Assembly: GCF_004135405.1 (NCBI RefSeq)
Contig: NZ_CP035491.1
Coordinates: forward strand, 3,410,001-3,474,000
Source: Agromyces protaetiae
GTDB taxonomy: Bacteria; Actinomycetota; Actinomycetes; Actinomycetales; Microbacteriaceae
DNA: 64,000 nt
Direction of reading: 5' to 3'
Positions 11,768-20,688 of the stretch are shown here, in pieces (position 1 is the stretch's first letter; every line of letters begins with the position of its first letter). The notes under the pieces are model-generated. The model saw only the letters and a list, made by a program, of their open reading frames with translations, was not told the origin of the DNA and did not search any database. The translations under genes and the position numbers were made by a program.

Positions 11768-12433
11768 TCAGTGCCGCCCCCACACGACGGTATCGCCGTC
11801 GAGCGGCGCGGACTGCTGGGCGCGACGGCGGTCGGCCGTGATCGTGTTCGACGAAATCATCAGTTCGTGGAGCGCCGACTGCACGAGCGCCGGCCGCGGC
11901 AGATCCCGCAGCACGAGCGGCCGCTCGTGTCCGGTGTTGATGCGCACGCTCCCCGATCCGAACACGCGCTGCCCCGGGGTCTGGCGCACGGTCACGTCGT
12001 AGCCGCGGCTCAGCAGCAGCTCTTGGCGGGTGCGGACGAACACCCCCGAGCGCATGATGATGCGCCGGGTCGTGATCGTCGTGCGGCGGGTGAGCCAGGC
12101 GAGGAAGGGCAGCAGGCACCCGAGGACGACGACCAGTCCGGCGGCGGCGATGATCGCGATGCGCTGCCAGTCGTCGGGGAAGACCCCGAACGCGTAGACG
12201 GCGACGCCGACGACGGCGATGAACAGCACCGCCGGGAAGAAGAGCACACGCGCACTCCGGCGAAGTCGCGCGACGACGCGCTCGGGAGTCGCGGGCGCGA
12301 CCGGTGCACCGAGCGGAGCAGGCGTCGGCGCCGAAACGGGTGCAGGCGCCGATTGGAGCGCGAGCGCGGGCGCGGGCTCCCGCGGCGACGACGCACGCGC
12401 GGACGCCCCCGAACGCTTCGAGGCTCGGCTCAT
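11768..12433 (-). CDS. PH-domain membrane protein
   Basis: 221-aa protein with an Ala/Pro-rich N-terminus (residues 1-50) and two transmembrane segments (VLFFPAVLFIAVVGVAVYAF near 75 and IAIIAAAGLVVVLGCLLPFL near 100). A bacterial PH-like (bPH_2) domain starts at TTRRIIMRSGVFVRTRQELL and ends near the conserved-looking GSVRINTG stretch. It begins 7 bp after birA, probably the same operon. Role unknown; such proteins are usually membrane-associated and may bind lipids or partners. Confidence 0.75.
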   Translation of the reverse strand: MSRASKRSGASARASSPREPAPALALQSAPAPVSAPTPAPLGAPVAPATPERVVARLRRSARVLFFPAVLFIAVVGVAVYAFGVFPDDWQRIAIIAAAGLVVVLGCLLPFLAWLTRRTTITTRRIIMRSGVFVRTRQELLLSRGYDVTVRQTPGQRVFGSGSVRINTGHERPLVLRDLPRPALVQSALHELMISSNTITADRRRAQQSAPLDGDTVVWGRH

Positions 12434-12440
12434 ACGCTCA

Positions 12441-13283
12441 TTAATAGCGCAGGTGCGTGACATCCCCCGCGGCGACAGCCTGGGGCTCGTCATTCTCCCG
12501 GTCTCGCACGACGAGGCGGCCGTCGCGGTCGAGCCGCTCGGCCGTGCCGACGAACTCCGCGCCGCCCGGCAGTTCGACCCGCACGTCCTGCCCGATCGTC
12601 TCGCACAGGCCCGACACGAGGTCGGCGAGCCCGCTCGCGACGGCGTCGCCGCCCGCGTGCGCGAAGGCGTCGAAATGGGCGAGGATGCGCGCGACGTAGT
12701 CGGCGAGGACGGCGTCGGCGTCGGGCCGCTCCCCCGTCGCGAGGAGGAGCGAGGTCGAGGTGATCGTCGGGAGGTCGTGCTCGTCGAGGGTCAGGTTGAG
12801 ACCCGCGCCCACGACGACGCCCCCGTCGGGCAGGAGTTCGCACAGGATGCCGCACACCTTGTAGCCCGCGATGTGCACGTCGTTCGGCCACTTGAGCCCG
12901 ACGTCGTCGCGGTCGATGCCGTCGAGGTCGTCACCGGGCTCGGCGGACGCGGCGCGACGGGCGGATGCCTCGGCCACGACCTCCCCGACGGCCTCGGTCA
13001 TCGCGGCGCCCGCGAGGAGCGGGAGCCAGCCGTACGCGTCGGGCGGCAGGGGCGCGGCAGGGCGCAGGAGGAGCGAGATCGCGAGGGTCTTGCCCGTCGG
13101 GGCGAGCCACGTGCGGCCGAGCCGACCGCGGCCGGCGGTCTGGTCGTCGGTCGCGATCACCGCCCCGTGGGGCCACCCCGAGGCATCCGTCTCGACCGCT
13201 TCGCGCAGATCGTCGTTCGTGGACCCCGTCTGCTCGAGCCAGGCGAACCGCGTCGCAACCGCCCGGGATCGCTCCCACACCAT
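12441..13283 (-). CDS. birA: Biotin-protein ligase
   Basis: 280-aa ligase that activates biotin and attaches it to the biotin carboxyl carrier lysine, here the AccA3-type alpha subunit encoded at 20689. GSTNDDL near 20, the biotinyl-AMP loop AGRGRLGRTWLAPTG near 48-62, KWPNDVHIAGYKVCGIL near 150 and a C-terminal SH3-like part are present; the N-terminal repressor helix-turn-helix is absent, so this is a group I enzyme. ATG 13283 has GGAGG 5 nt upstream; GTG 13289 is less likely. Divergent from the carboxylase beta gene, its functional partner. Confidence 0.95.
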   Translation of the reverse strand: MVWERSRAVATRFAWLEQTGSTNDDLREAVETDASGWPHGAVIATDDQTAGRGRLGRTWLAPTGKTLAISLLLRPAAPLPPDAYGWLPLLAGAAMTEAVGEVVAEASARRAASAEPGDDLDGIDRDDVGLKWPNDVHIAGYKVCGILCELLPDGGVVVGAGLNLTLDEHDLPTITSTSLLLATGERPDADAVLADYVARILAHFDAFAHAGGDAVASGLADLVSGLCETIGQDVRVELPGGAEFVGTAERLDRDGRLVVRDRENDEPQAVAAGDVTHLRY

Positions 13284-13371
13284 CAACACCTCCGAGTCGT
13301 GTGGGATTCAGGCTAGTGTCCGGGCCCGATTTGTAGGAATCCATCAACGAAGTCGCGGCATACCCCGAAGG

Positions 13372-13377
13372 TAGAGT
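13372..13377 (+). promoter_or_regulatory. accD leaderless -10 box
   Basis: TAGAGT, 7 nt before GTG 13385. Confidence 0.4.
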
Positions 13378-13384
13378 GAACGGC

Positions 13385-14986
13385 GTGACGGAAGCGAAGA
13401 TCGACGGCCCCGACCTGGCCACCACCGCAGGCAAGCTCGCCGACCTCAAGGCGCGGTACCACGAGGCGGTCACCGCCTCGGGCGAAGCGGCCATCGAGAA
13501 GCAGCACGCCAAGGGCAAGATGACGGCGCGCGAGCGCATCGCGCAGCTGCTCGACCCGGGCTCGTTCGTCGAGTTCGACGAGTTCGTCCGTCACCGCACG
13601 CACGCGTTCGGCATGGAGCAGAAGCGCCCCTACGGCGACTCGGTCGTCACGGGCACGGGCACGATCCACGGCCGCCAGGTCGCCGTGTACTCGCAGGACT
13701 TCACGATCTTCGGCGGCTCGCTCGGCGAGGTCGCGGGCGAGAAGATCATCAAGGTCATGGACCACGCGCTGAAGACCGGCGTGCCGATCATCGGCATCCT
13801 CGACTCGGGCGGCGCCCGCATCCAGGAGGGCGTCGTCGCCCTCGGCAAGTACGGCGAGATCTTCCGCCGCAACACCCAGTCGTCGGGTGTCATCCCCCAG
13901 ATCTCGATCGTCTGCGGCCCCGCCGCGGGCGGCGCGGTCTACTCCCCCGCCCTCACCGACTTCGTCATCATGGTCGACAAGACGAGCCAGATGTTCGTCA
14001 CGGGCCCCGATGTCATCAAGACCGTCACGGGCGAAGACGTCGGCATGGAAGAGCTCGGCGGCGCGCTCACGCACAACTCCGTCTCGGGCGTCGCACACTA
14101 CCTCGCGAGCGACGAGGCCGACGCGCTCGACTACGCGCGCACCCTCATCTCCTTCCTCCCCGACAACAACCTCTCCGAGGCGCCCGTCTACGAGTCCGAG
14201 GCCGCCCTCGAGATCACCGACGAAGACCAGCGCCTCAACACGGTCATCCCCGACTCGCCCAACCAGCCGTACGACATGCACGCGATCATCGAGGGAATCG
14301 TCGACCACGGCGACTTCCTCGAGGTGCAGCCGCTCTACGCGCCCAACGTGCTCATCGGTTTCGCGCGCGTCGAGGGCCGCTCGGTCGGCATCATCGCGAA
14401 CCAGCCGAGCCAGATGGCCGGCACGCTCAACATCGCCGCCGGTGAGAAGGCCGCGCGCTTCGTGCGGTTCTGCGACGCGTTCGGCCTGCCGATCATCACC
14501 CTCGTCGACGTGCCCGGCTACCTTCCCGGCACCGACCAGGAGTGGACGGGCGTCATCCGCCGCGGCGCGAAGCTCCTCTACGCGTACGCCGAGGCGACGG
14601 TCCCCCTCGTCACGGTCATCACGCGCAAGGCCTACGGCGGCGCGTACATCGTCATGGGATCCAAGCAGCTCGGCGCCGACATCAACCTCGCGTGGCCGAC
14701 CGCCGAGATCGCCGTCATGGGCGGCCAGGGCGCCGTCAACATCCTCTACCGCGCCGAGATCAAGCGCGCCGAAGAGGCCGGCGAAGACGTCGCGGAGGTG
14801 CGCAACCGTCTCGCGAACGAGTACACGTACAACGTGGCATCCCCCTTCCTCGCCGCCGAGCGCGGCGAGCTCGACGGCGTCATCGAGCCCGCCGCGACGC
14901 GCGTCGCCGTGCTCAAGGCCCTCCGTTCGCTCCGCACCAAGCGCTCGAGCCTGCCGCCCAAGAAGCACGGGAACATCCCGCTGTGA
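13385..14986 (+). CDS. Acyl-CoA (acetyl/propionyl-CoA) carboxylase beta subunit
   Basis: Carboxyltransferase subunit of 533 aa that moves CO2 from biotin to acetyl- or propionyl-CoA. Both crotonase-type halves are present: [17 protein letters not shown] near 140 and [20 protein letters not shown] near 177 for the acyl-CoA oxyanion hole, then [15 protein letters not shown] near 375, [15 protein letters not shown] near 412 and [15 protein letters not shown] near 440. GTG 13385 is preferred to GTG 13376 because TAGAGT lies 7 nt upstream of it. The acyl-CoA specificity (AccD4, D5 or D6 type) cannot be fixed by eye. The epsilon gene overlaps its stop. Confidence 0.95.
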   Translation: MTEAKIDGPDLATTAGKLADLKARYHEAVTASGEAAIEKQHAKGKMTARERIAQLLDPGSFVEFDEFVRHRTHAFGMEQKRPYGDSVVTGTGTIHGRQVAVYSQDFTIFGGSLGEVAGEKIIKVMDHALKTGVPIIGILDSGGARIQEGVVALGKYGEIFRRNTQSSGVIPQISIVCGPAAGGAVYSPALTDFVIMVDKTSQMFVTGPDVIKTVTGEDVGMEELGGALTHNSVSGVAHYLASDEADALDYARTLISFLPDNNLSEAPVYESEAALEITDEDQRLNTVIPDSPNQPYDMHAIIEGIVDHGDFLEVQPLYAPNVLIGFARVEGRSVGIIANQPSQMAGTLNIAAGEKAARFVRFCDAFGLPIITLVDVPGYLPGTDQEWTGVIRRGAKLLYAYAEATVPLVTVITRKAYGGAYIVMGSKQLGADINLAWPTAEIAVMGGQGAVNILYRAEIKRAEEAGEDVAEVRNRLANEYTYNVASPFLAAERGELDGVIEPAATRVAVLKALRSLRTKRSSLPPKKHGNIPL

Positions 14987-15249
14987 CCGAGAAGCCGCGG
15001 CAACCCGCTCAGCCGCCGTCCGGCGGCGAGCCCGCCGACCCGAACGAGCCCGACCTGCGGTTCCGCACCGAGGTCTCGGCCGAGGAGCAGGCGGCGGCGC
15101 ACGCCGTGCTCGTGAAGATGCTCGCCGAGCACGTCGACGCCGACGAGTCGGAGCTCGTCGAGCAGTCCGACCGCTGGGTGCGCGCCGCCGGAGCGGTCCG
15201 CTCGCCGCTCAGCGCCGGGCCGGGCCGCTGGTCGAGCTACGGCCGCTGA
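14983..15249 (+). CDS. Acyl-CoA carboxylase epsilon subunit
   Basis: 88-aa AccE-like protein that in actinobacteria stabilises the alpha-beta carboxylase complex. The N-terminal third is Pro/Gly-rich and disordered; the C-terminus [20 protein letters not shown] is the typical signature. GTG 14983 overlaps the beta subunit TGA (GTGA), so the two are co-translated at a fixed ratio. Confidence 0.9.
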   Translation: MTEKPRQPAQPPSGGEPADPNEPDLRFRTEVSAEEQAAAHAVLVKMLAEHVDADESELVEQSDRWVRAAGAVRSPLSAGPGRWSSYGR

Positions 15250-15350
15250 CCGTTCGGCAGCGAGTGGCGATGAGGATACCTGCGTCCCCTTCGTGTCCCC
15301 CAAAAAACCGACTTTGCACAGAGCGTCAAGTCCCCCATTCTGGTGTGGCA

Positions 15351-15367
15351 GGCTTCTTCAAGAAGCC
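15351..15367. repeat. Inverted repeat GGCTTCTT-C-AAGAAGCC
   Basis: Perfect 8+1+8 inverted repeat about 100 bp after the epsilon gene. In RNA it can form a 6-bp stem with a TTCAA loop, so it may be a terminator, or an operator in DNA. No T-run follows. Confidence 0.4.
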
Positions 15368-15451
15368 GCCCGCGGTGACGGTCGGGTAACCGTCTCCGCC
15401 GATTGGGGCGAGTCAGGGCGATATTCGGGTTGTCGCCGTGACTCGGGCTTT

Positions 15452-15484
15452 GAGGGGGTCGGCCGTTCTGGCCGGCCCCTCCCT
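15452..15484. terminator. GC-rich hairpin in the 287-bp gap between converging genes
   Basis: GAGGGGgtcGGCC, a GTTCT loop and GGCCggCCCCTC form a strong interrupted stem between the carboxylase operon and the oppositely transcribed sensor operon. Probably a bidirectional terminator. The rest of 15250-15536 shows no gene. Confidence 0.5.
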
Positions 15485-15536
15485 CTTGCCCGCAGGCCGA
15501 TGACCCGAAGGCCGATCCCCGAAGGCCGACGCGCGA

Positions 15537-16571
15537 TCAGCCCTCGTCGCCGTCGTGCACCGGCACGTCGTCGCCGCGCGGGATCTCGAGCCACAGTTCG
15601 ACCTCGGCGTCCTCCGTCTCGTGCGCGCCGCCCTCGGGGGCGACGAGCCCCACGACGGTGACGGCGACGGGCGTGCCCTCGGCAGCCGTGCGCGCGATGA
15701 TGCGGTCGGCGTTCGACGACGCGATCGCCTCGGCGAGACGCGAGAGCACGCGGTCGCGCACGGCCTCGTCGAGATCGTCGATGCCGCCCTCGTCGAGGAG
15801 CGTCACGATCGCGCCCCGCTCGCGGGCGCGCTGCACCTCGACCCGGACGGCGTCGGTGAGGAGCATCCGCCCCCTGATCTCGTCACGGATCGCGGCCTCG
15901 AGCATCCGGCACTCCGCGCGCTGCCGGTCGGTGAGGACGCCCCCGCGGTCGGCGATGCGCCGGAGCATCGGGGCGGCCACGCGATTCGTGTGCGCGAGAC
16001 GCATCCGGCCCTCGAAGAGGTGCGCGTCCTGCGCCGCCTGCCACGCGGCCGCCTCCCGCTCGGCCTGCGCGTAGCGGCGCGCCTCGCGCGTCGCCGTCGC
16101 GAGCGCCACCGTCAGCATGTGCGCGATCGCGACCCACACGATGCTGCCGACGACGCCGAGGGTGCCGAGCGCGGGGAAGCCCGCCCACACGAGGGTCTGC
16201 ACGCCGAGCGCGATGACGCCCGTCCACGCGATGACGAGCCGCCGCCTGGCCGCCACGATCGTCATGAGCGTGCCGACGGCCGCGACGTACCACGTGGCGT
16301 ACCCGTTGTCGGCGCGTGCGTCGAGTTGCCCCGTGACGAGCAGCGGGAGCGCGATCGCGACCGCGAGGTCGAACGCGGCGAGCCAGTCGGGCATGCGCAC
16401 GCGCTTGACGGGCCAGATGCTGAGCGCGGTGGCGACGGAGTACAGGACGAGCGCCGCGATGGGGGCGACCGGATGCTCCGGCACATCGAGCGAGTAGAGC
16501 CCGAGCACGACGTGGTACAGCGAGAACATCGCGGCGAGCCCGAGGAGCAGCCAGCGGGGCACGGAGATCAT
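15537..16571 (-). CDS. Membrane protein of the sensor operon (kinase-like, lacking kinase motifs)
   Basis: 344 aa with about six hydrophobic segments in residues 5-170 (WLLLGLAAMFSLYHVVLGLY, IAALVLYSVATALSIW and others), then a coiled region REARRYAQAEREAAAWQAA and a soluble C-terminal domain. The topology copies a sensor histidine kinase, but there is no phosphoacceptor His box and no N/G nucleotide-binding boxes. Its ATG overlaps the upstream kinase stop (ATGA). It may be a pseudo-kinase partner or regulator of that kinase. Function inferred only from position. Confidence 0.6.
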   Translation of the reverse strand: MISVPRWLLLGLAAMFSLYHVVLGLYSLDVPEHPVAPIAALVLYSVATALSIWPVKRVRMPDWLAAFDLAVAIALPLLVTGQLDARADNGYATWYVAAVGTLMTIVAARRRLVIAWTGVIALGVQTLVWAGFPALGTLGVVGSIVWVAIAHMLTVALATATREARRYAQAEREAAAWQAAQDAHLFEGRMRLAHTNRVAAPMLRRIADRGGVLTDRQRAECRMLEAAIRDEIRGRMLLTDAVRVEVQRARERGAIVTLLDEGGIDDLDEAVRDRVLSRLAEAIASSNADRIIARTAAEGTPVAVTVVGLVAPEGGAHETEDAEVELWLEIPRGDDVPVHDGDEG

Positions 16572-17812
16572 GCGCGGCCCTCCATCGCCTCGGCGGGCCA
16601 GGCGACCGTGACGGTCGTGCCGTGCCCGGGCTTGGAATCGATGCGCGCTCGACCGCCCGCGTTCGCCATCCGCTCCTCGATCGAGACGCGGAGCCCCAAG
16701 CGCTCTTGGGGCACCGCCGCGGGGTCGAACCCGACGCCCGAGTCGGCGACCTCGATGACGCATCCGCGAGCACGCACCCCGCGCACCCGCAGTTCGCGCC
16801 GCGTCGTACGCCCCTCGCCTTCGGCATGCTCGGCGTGCTGGGCGCTGTTCACCATCGCCTGCACGGCTGCCGTGTAGAGCGCCTCGACCGCCTCGACGGG
16901 CAGTTCGACGCCGCCCGCGTTGACGACGCGCACCGTGAACGGCGTCGTGAGGGTCGTCATGGCGCCGCGGAGCCTCCGCACGAGGACCGTCAGCGCGACG
17001 TCGTCCTGCGTGCTCGGCCCCGTGCCCCCCGCCTGGTAGAGACGTCGCTCGGCGTCGCGGGCCATGCGCGCCGCGAGGGTGCGTTCGTCGTCGGTCTCGG
17101 CTGCGGCGGCCGACAGGAGCGTCGTGAGCACGGCGTCGTGCACGAGCGCGTCGACTTTGACCCGCTCGATCTCGTTCGCGTGCTGGCGCGCCGCGACGTC
17201 GTAGCGCTGGAGGGCGGCGTCTTGAGCGAGGTCGACGGCTTCTGCGGCCTGCCTGAGCATCGTGATGATGACGAGCACGACGACGCCGAGGATGAGCGCG
17301 TACATGGCCTCGAAGACCGCGAGGAGCACGCTCGCGCCGCCACCCGTCGGCGTGATCCGGATGATGCCGTAGAGCACGGGCACGGCGAGCGTGTAGCCCA
17401 CCGCTCCCCCGACCGACGCGGCGACGACCGCCGCGGTCGTCGCGACCGTGCACAGGAAGTACAGCCACGGCGCGTCGCCGCGGAGGGCGGACGGGTCGAC
17501 GACGAGCGCGGGCCATGCGGCGAGCGCGAGGGCGTACGCGATCGCGTAGGCGAGCGACGCGCTCCGGACGCCGACCTTCGTGAACGTCGCGAGCGCGAGC
17601 ACGACCGCCGCGCCGTACAGCACGGCCATGAGCGCGATGCCCGCGCCCTCGACGAGCGCGCGCGACTGGTCGAGGGCCGAGCCCACGGTCTGCGCTGAGA
17701 ACACGATGCCGACGACGCCGAGCGCGCGCGATGCGACCGTGTCGACCTGCGCGCGGGTGACGGATCGTCGACGGGCGACCGGTCGGGCCGCGCGCGGCTC
17801 AGCCGGCGGCAT
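16568..17812 (-). CDS. Sensor histidine kinase of the LuxR-type two-component system
   Basis: 414 aa from ATG 17812, overlapping the response regulator end by 14 nt. Residues 25-200 carry about six membrane segments; then RVKVDALVHDAVLTTLLSAA holds the probable phosphoacceptor His near 225. The ATPase domain has a weak N-box (VNSAQHAEHAEG) and a clear G-box EVADSGVGFDP, followed by GLRVSIEERM and GHGTTVTVAWP. Middle operon position, between regulator and kinase-like membrane protein. Ligand unknown. Confidence 0.85.
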   Translation of the reverse strand: MPPAEPRAARPVARRRSVTRAQVDTVASRALGVVGIVFSAQTVGSALDQSRALVEGAGIALMAVLYGAAVVLALATFTKVGVRSASLAYAIAYALALAAWPALVVDPSALRGDAPWLYFLCTVATTAAVVAASVGGAVGYTLAVPVLYGIIRITPTGGGASVLLAVFEAMYALILGVVVLVIITMLRQAAEAVDLAQDAALQRYDVAARQHANEIERVKVDALVHDAVLTTLLSAAAAETDDERTLAARMARDAERRLYQAGGTGPSTQDDVALTVLVRRLRGAMTTLTTPFTVRVVNAGGVELPVEAVEALYTAAVQAMVNSAQHAEHAEGEGRTTRRELRVRGVRARGCVIEVADSGVGFDPAAVPQERLGLRVSIEERMANAGGRARIDSKPGHGTTVTVAWPAEAMEGRA

Positions 17813-18485
17813 CCCCGGTTTCGCCGTCGATGCCGGGCAGGATGCCGTCTTCGACCGCGCGTCGGAGGAGGTCGACCTTCGTGGGCGCGGGGCGCCCGAC
17901 CTCGATGTACTTCGCACGGATGCGGTCGAGGTACTCGCGCGCGGTCGAGTGCGCGATGCCGAGCTGCGCGGCGACGAGCTTGAGCGGCAGTCCGGAGGCG
18001 TACAGGTGGAGGACGTCGCGTTCGCGGCGACCGAGCTGCGCCTTCGCGAAGTCGCGGTCGGCTTCGATGGCGCTCGCCCACTCGACGTTGTTGAGCGCCT
18101 CGCCGCTCGCGACGGTCGCGATCGCCGCGATCACCGCGGCCATGGGCGAGGCCTTCGGGATGACTCCCGCCGCCCCCGCGGCGAGCGCTTCGCGCACGGC
18201 CGCGACCCGGTCGGCGATCGAGTGCACGAGCACCGCGCTGCCGGTGGAGAGGAGGGTGCGGACGTTCTCGGTCACGGTGCGCCCGTCGCCGAGGGAGAGG
18301 TCGAGGACGACGACGTCGCAGCTGCCGTCGCCGAGGGCGTCGAGGAGCTCGGGGACCCCTGCGGCATCGGCCACGACCGTGTACCCGGCGTCGCGGCAGG
18401 CCGCGCGCAGTCCGAGGCGCACGGCCTCGTGGTCGTCGACGATGGCGACGGTCGCACCTGTCGCCGACACGCTCTCAGCGGCCAC
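17799..18485 (-). CDS. LuxR/NarL-family response regulator
   Basis: 228-aa DNA-binding regulator. Receiver: acidic pair in VAIVDDHEAVR near 15-20, phospho-Asp in VVVLDLSLGDG near 60, Ser in LVHSIADR near 88 and Lys in GVIPKASP near 110. Output: LuxR helix-turn-helix LGRRERDVLHLYASGLPLKL through GIAHSTAREYLDRI near 150-195. GTG 18485 follows a purine-rich GGAAGGGGG site; TAGGGT upstream suggests a short leader. First gene of the three-gene sensor operon. Confidence 0.9.
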   Translation of the reverse strand: MAAESVSATGATVAIVDDHEAVRLGLRAACRDAGYTVVADAAGVPELLDALGDGSCDVVVLDLSLGDGRTVTENVRTLLSTGSAVLVHSIADRVAAVREALAAGAAGVIPKASPMAAVIAAIATVASGEALNNVEWASAIEADRDFAKAQLGRRERDVLHLYASGLPLKLVAAQLGIAHSTAREYLDRIRAKYIEVGRPAPTKVDLLRRAVEDGILPGIDGETGDAAG

Positions 18486-18506
18486 GCATTCCCCCTTCCG
18501 ACTGCT

Positions 18507-19853
18507 TCACACCCTAGCGGTCAGTCGCGCGACGGCCTCCACATGGTGCGTGTTCGGGAAGAGATCGAACGCGCGCAGCGTCTCGAGGTCGTAGCCGAAG
18601 TTGCGGAACGTGCCGAGGTCGCGCGCGAGCGCGACGGGGTCGCACGCGACGTAGACGAGTTGTGCGGGCTTCAGCGCGGCGAGTCGTTCGACGACCTCGC
18701 GTCCGGCGCCGGCACGGGGCGGGTCGAGCACGATCGTGGCACGCGCGAGCCGGTCGCGGAGCAACCGGTCGGCGCCGGCGTCGAGGCGTTCGAGCCAGCG
18801 GTCGACGCGTCCGGTCTCGGCATGGGCGCCGATCGTGCCCGAGAGGTTCGCGGCGGCGTGGTCGGTCGCGCGTTCGTCGGCCTCCACGCTCGTGATCCGC
18901 ACGGTCTCGCCGAACCGGTCGATGACGGCGCCTGCGAGGAGGCCGACCCCGCCGTACAGGTCGAGATTGGCTGCGCGCGGGTCGAAGCGGTCGGCGTCGA
19001 TCGCGTCCTGCACGGCGAGCGCGAGGGTCGCGGCGGCACCGCGATGCACCTGCCAGAAGCCGCCGCGGTCGAGGCGGAACGTGCGGCCGAGAACCTCCTC
19101 GTGGATGAGGGGGCTGCGTCGGGGCGCGTCGATCACGAGTTCGGGCGCGCCGCCGGCGGGGGCGACGAGGTCGATCGACTCGGCGCCGGCGAACCGGTCG
19201 GACAGGCGCGCGATCGCCTGCAGCTCGGGCGTCGCGAGCGGGAGCGTCTCGACGGGCACGACCGTGTGACTGCGCGATGCGTACGGGCCGACGCGCCCGT
19301 CGCGGTCGACGTGGAGCCGAACGCGCGTGCGCCAGCCCGTGCCGGCGTCGGCGTCGACGCCCGGCGCGTGGGCCGGGTCGACGGCCTCGACGACGACGTC
19401 GCGCTCGAGCCCCGCGAAGCGGGACAGCGCGTCGGTCAGGACTTCGGCCTTCAGGGCGCGCTGGCGCGACATCCGGATGTGTCCGAACTCGGCGCCGCCC
19501 GCGCGGCGCTCGGGCGCGCGATCGACGGATGCCTCGGGCCACGCGTGCGCCCGACGGTCGGCGGATGCCTCGAGCACCTCGACGGTGTCGGCACGCCAGA
19601 AGCGGTCCTTCGAGGCATCCGCCACGCGAGCGCGGACGCGCTCGCCCGGGATCGCGTCGGCGACGAAGACGACCCGGCCCTCGTGACGTGCGACCGCGAC
19701 GCCGCCGTGCGCGATGCGCTCGACGTCGAGTTCGAGCACGGGCCCGTCGGTCGCCGGCGCCTTGGCGGGACGCGAGTCGCGACCGCGCTGCGACGCGGCG
19801 CCTTCGCGGGCGGGGCGGGCGGGACGGCGGGCGGGGCGCTGGGCACGAGGCAT
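18507..19853 (-). CDS. Class I SAM-dependent RNA uridine C5-methyltransferase (TrmA/RumA type)
   Basis: 448 aa. An N-terminal TRAM domain (LDVERIAHGGVAVARHEGRV near 38) binds RNA; the Rossmann domain has NLDLYGGVGLLAGAV near 290 (SAM), TIVLDPPRAGAGREV near 375 and LVYVACDPVALARD with the nucleophilic Cys near 408. The iron-sulfur cysteine cluster of RumA is not seen. The first 35 residues are Arg/Pro/Ala-rich, and ATG 19853 is chosen because an upstream frame start at 19913 would collide with maf. Divergent from maf. Confidence 0.88.
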   Translation of the reverse strand: MPRAQRPARRPARPAREGAASQRGRDSRPAKAPATDGPVLELDVERIAHGGVAVARHEGRVVFVADAIPGERVRARVADASKDRFWRADTVEVLEASADRRAHAWPEASVDRAPERRAGGAEFGHIRMSRQRALKAEVLTDALSRFAGLERDVVVEAVDPAHAPGVDADAGTGWRTRVRLHVDRDGRVGPYASRSHTVVPVETLPLATPELQAIARLSDRFAGAESIDLVAPAGGAPELVIDAPRRSPLIHEEVLGRTFRLDRGGFWQVHRGAAATLALAVQDAIDADRFDPRAANLDLYGGVGLLAGAVIDRFGETVRITSVEADERATDHAAANLSGTIGAHAETGRVDRWLERLDAGADRLLRDRLARATIVLDPPRAGAGREVVERLAALKPAQLVYVACDPVALARDLGTFRNFGYDLETLRAFDLFPNTHHVEAVARLTARV

Positions 19854-19911
19854 CCTGAAATCGTCCCACGCGAGCCTGAGCGAACGCGCGGGAACGCGGC
19901 AGGATGGTCGC

Positions 19912-20568
19912 ATGCGCCTCTACCTCGCCTCGACGTCGCCGGCCCGTCTGCAACTCCTCCGGCAGGCGGGCATCGAGCCCGTGACGATCTCGCCGGGCGT
20001 CGACGAGGAGGCGCTCGTCGAACGCATCGAGGCCGAGCGCGGCCCGCTCGACGCCCCCGAACTCGTGCAGGCCCTCGCGCAGGCGAAGGCCGAAGCGGTG
20101 CTCGGGGCGACTCCCGGCGGCGAGCCCATCGACGGGCTCGTGCTCGGCGGCGACTCGGTCTTCGTCGTCGACGGGCGCATCAACGGCAAGCCGCACCGGC
20201 CCGAGGTCGCGCGCGAGCGCTGGCTCGCGCAGAGCGGGCGGTCGGGCGAACTGTGGTCGGGGCACTGGCTCGTCGACGCGCGGCAGAGCGCAGCGGCGGA
20301 TGCCTCGGGGCGCGCCCGCGGGGTCGGCCGACCCGCCGTCGCGACCGTCGAGTTCGCGCGGCTCGACGAGGCCGAGATCGACGCGTACATCGCGACGGGC
20401 GAACCGCTCGAGGTCGCGGGCGCCTTCACGGTCGACTCGCTCGGCGGCCCGTTCATCCGTCGCGTCGAGGGCGACCCGTCGACCGTCGTGGGGCTTTCGC
20501 TCGCGACCCTCCGCGAGCTCGTGCGCGAGCTCGGCGCGACGTGGACCGACCTGTGGAACCGCCGCTGA
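19912..20568 (+). CDS. maf: Maf-family nucleoside triphosphate pyrophosphatase
   Basis: 218 aa. The N-terminal LYLASTSPARLQLLRQAGI is the Maf signature that binds the nucleotide; LVLGGDSVFVVDGRINGKP near 78 and GAFTVDSLGGPFIRRVEGDPSTVVGL near 170-195 complete the active site. Maf proteins hydrolyse non-canonical or modified dTTP/UTP/CTP. ATG 19912 has CAGGAT 6 nt upstream, which may be a leaderless -10 box or double as a weak AGGA site. Confidence 0.93.
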   Translation: MRLYLASTSPARLQLLRQAGIEPVTISPGVDEEALVERIEAERGPLDAPELVQALAQAKAEAVLGATPGGEPIDGLVLGGDSVFVVDGRINGKPHRPEVARERWLAQSGRSGELWSGHWLVDARQSAAADASGRARGVGRPAVATVEFARLDEAEIDAYIATGEPLEVAGAFTVDSLGGPFIRRVEGDPSTVVGLSLATLRELVRELGATWTDLWNRR

Positions 20569-20674
20569 GCCCCTGAGCGGTCCACGCGCGACCCGCCGCG
20601 TCGATTGTGGGCTTGCCACGAGACATCCACCATCTTTTGTGTGCGGCACCCAAAGTCGTTCTCCCGCCCGTCAA

Positions 20675-20680
20675 TAGGCT
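20675..20680 (+). promoter_or_regulatory. accA3 -10 box
   Basis: TAGGCT, 8 nt before ATG 20689; the intervening TGAGGATC could also act as a very short ribosome binding site. Confidence 0.4.
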
Positions 20681-20688
20681 TGAGGATC

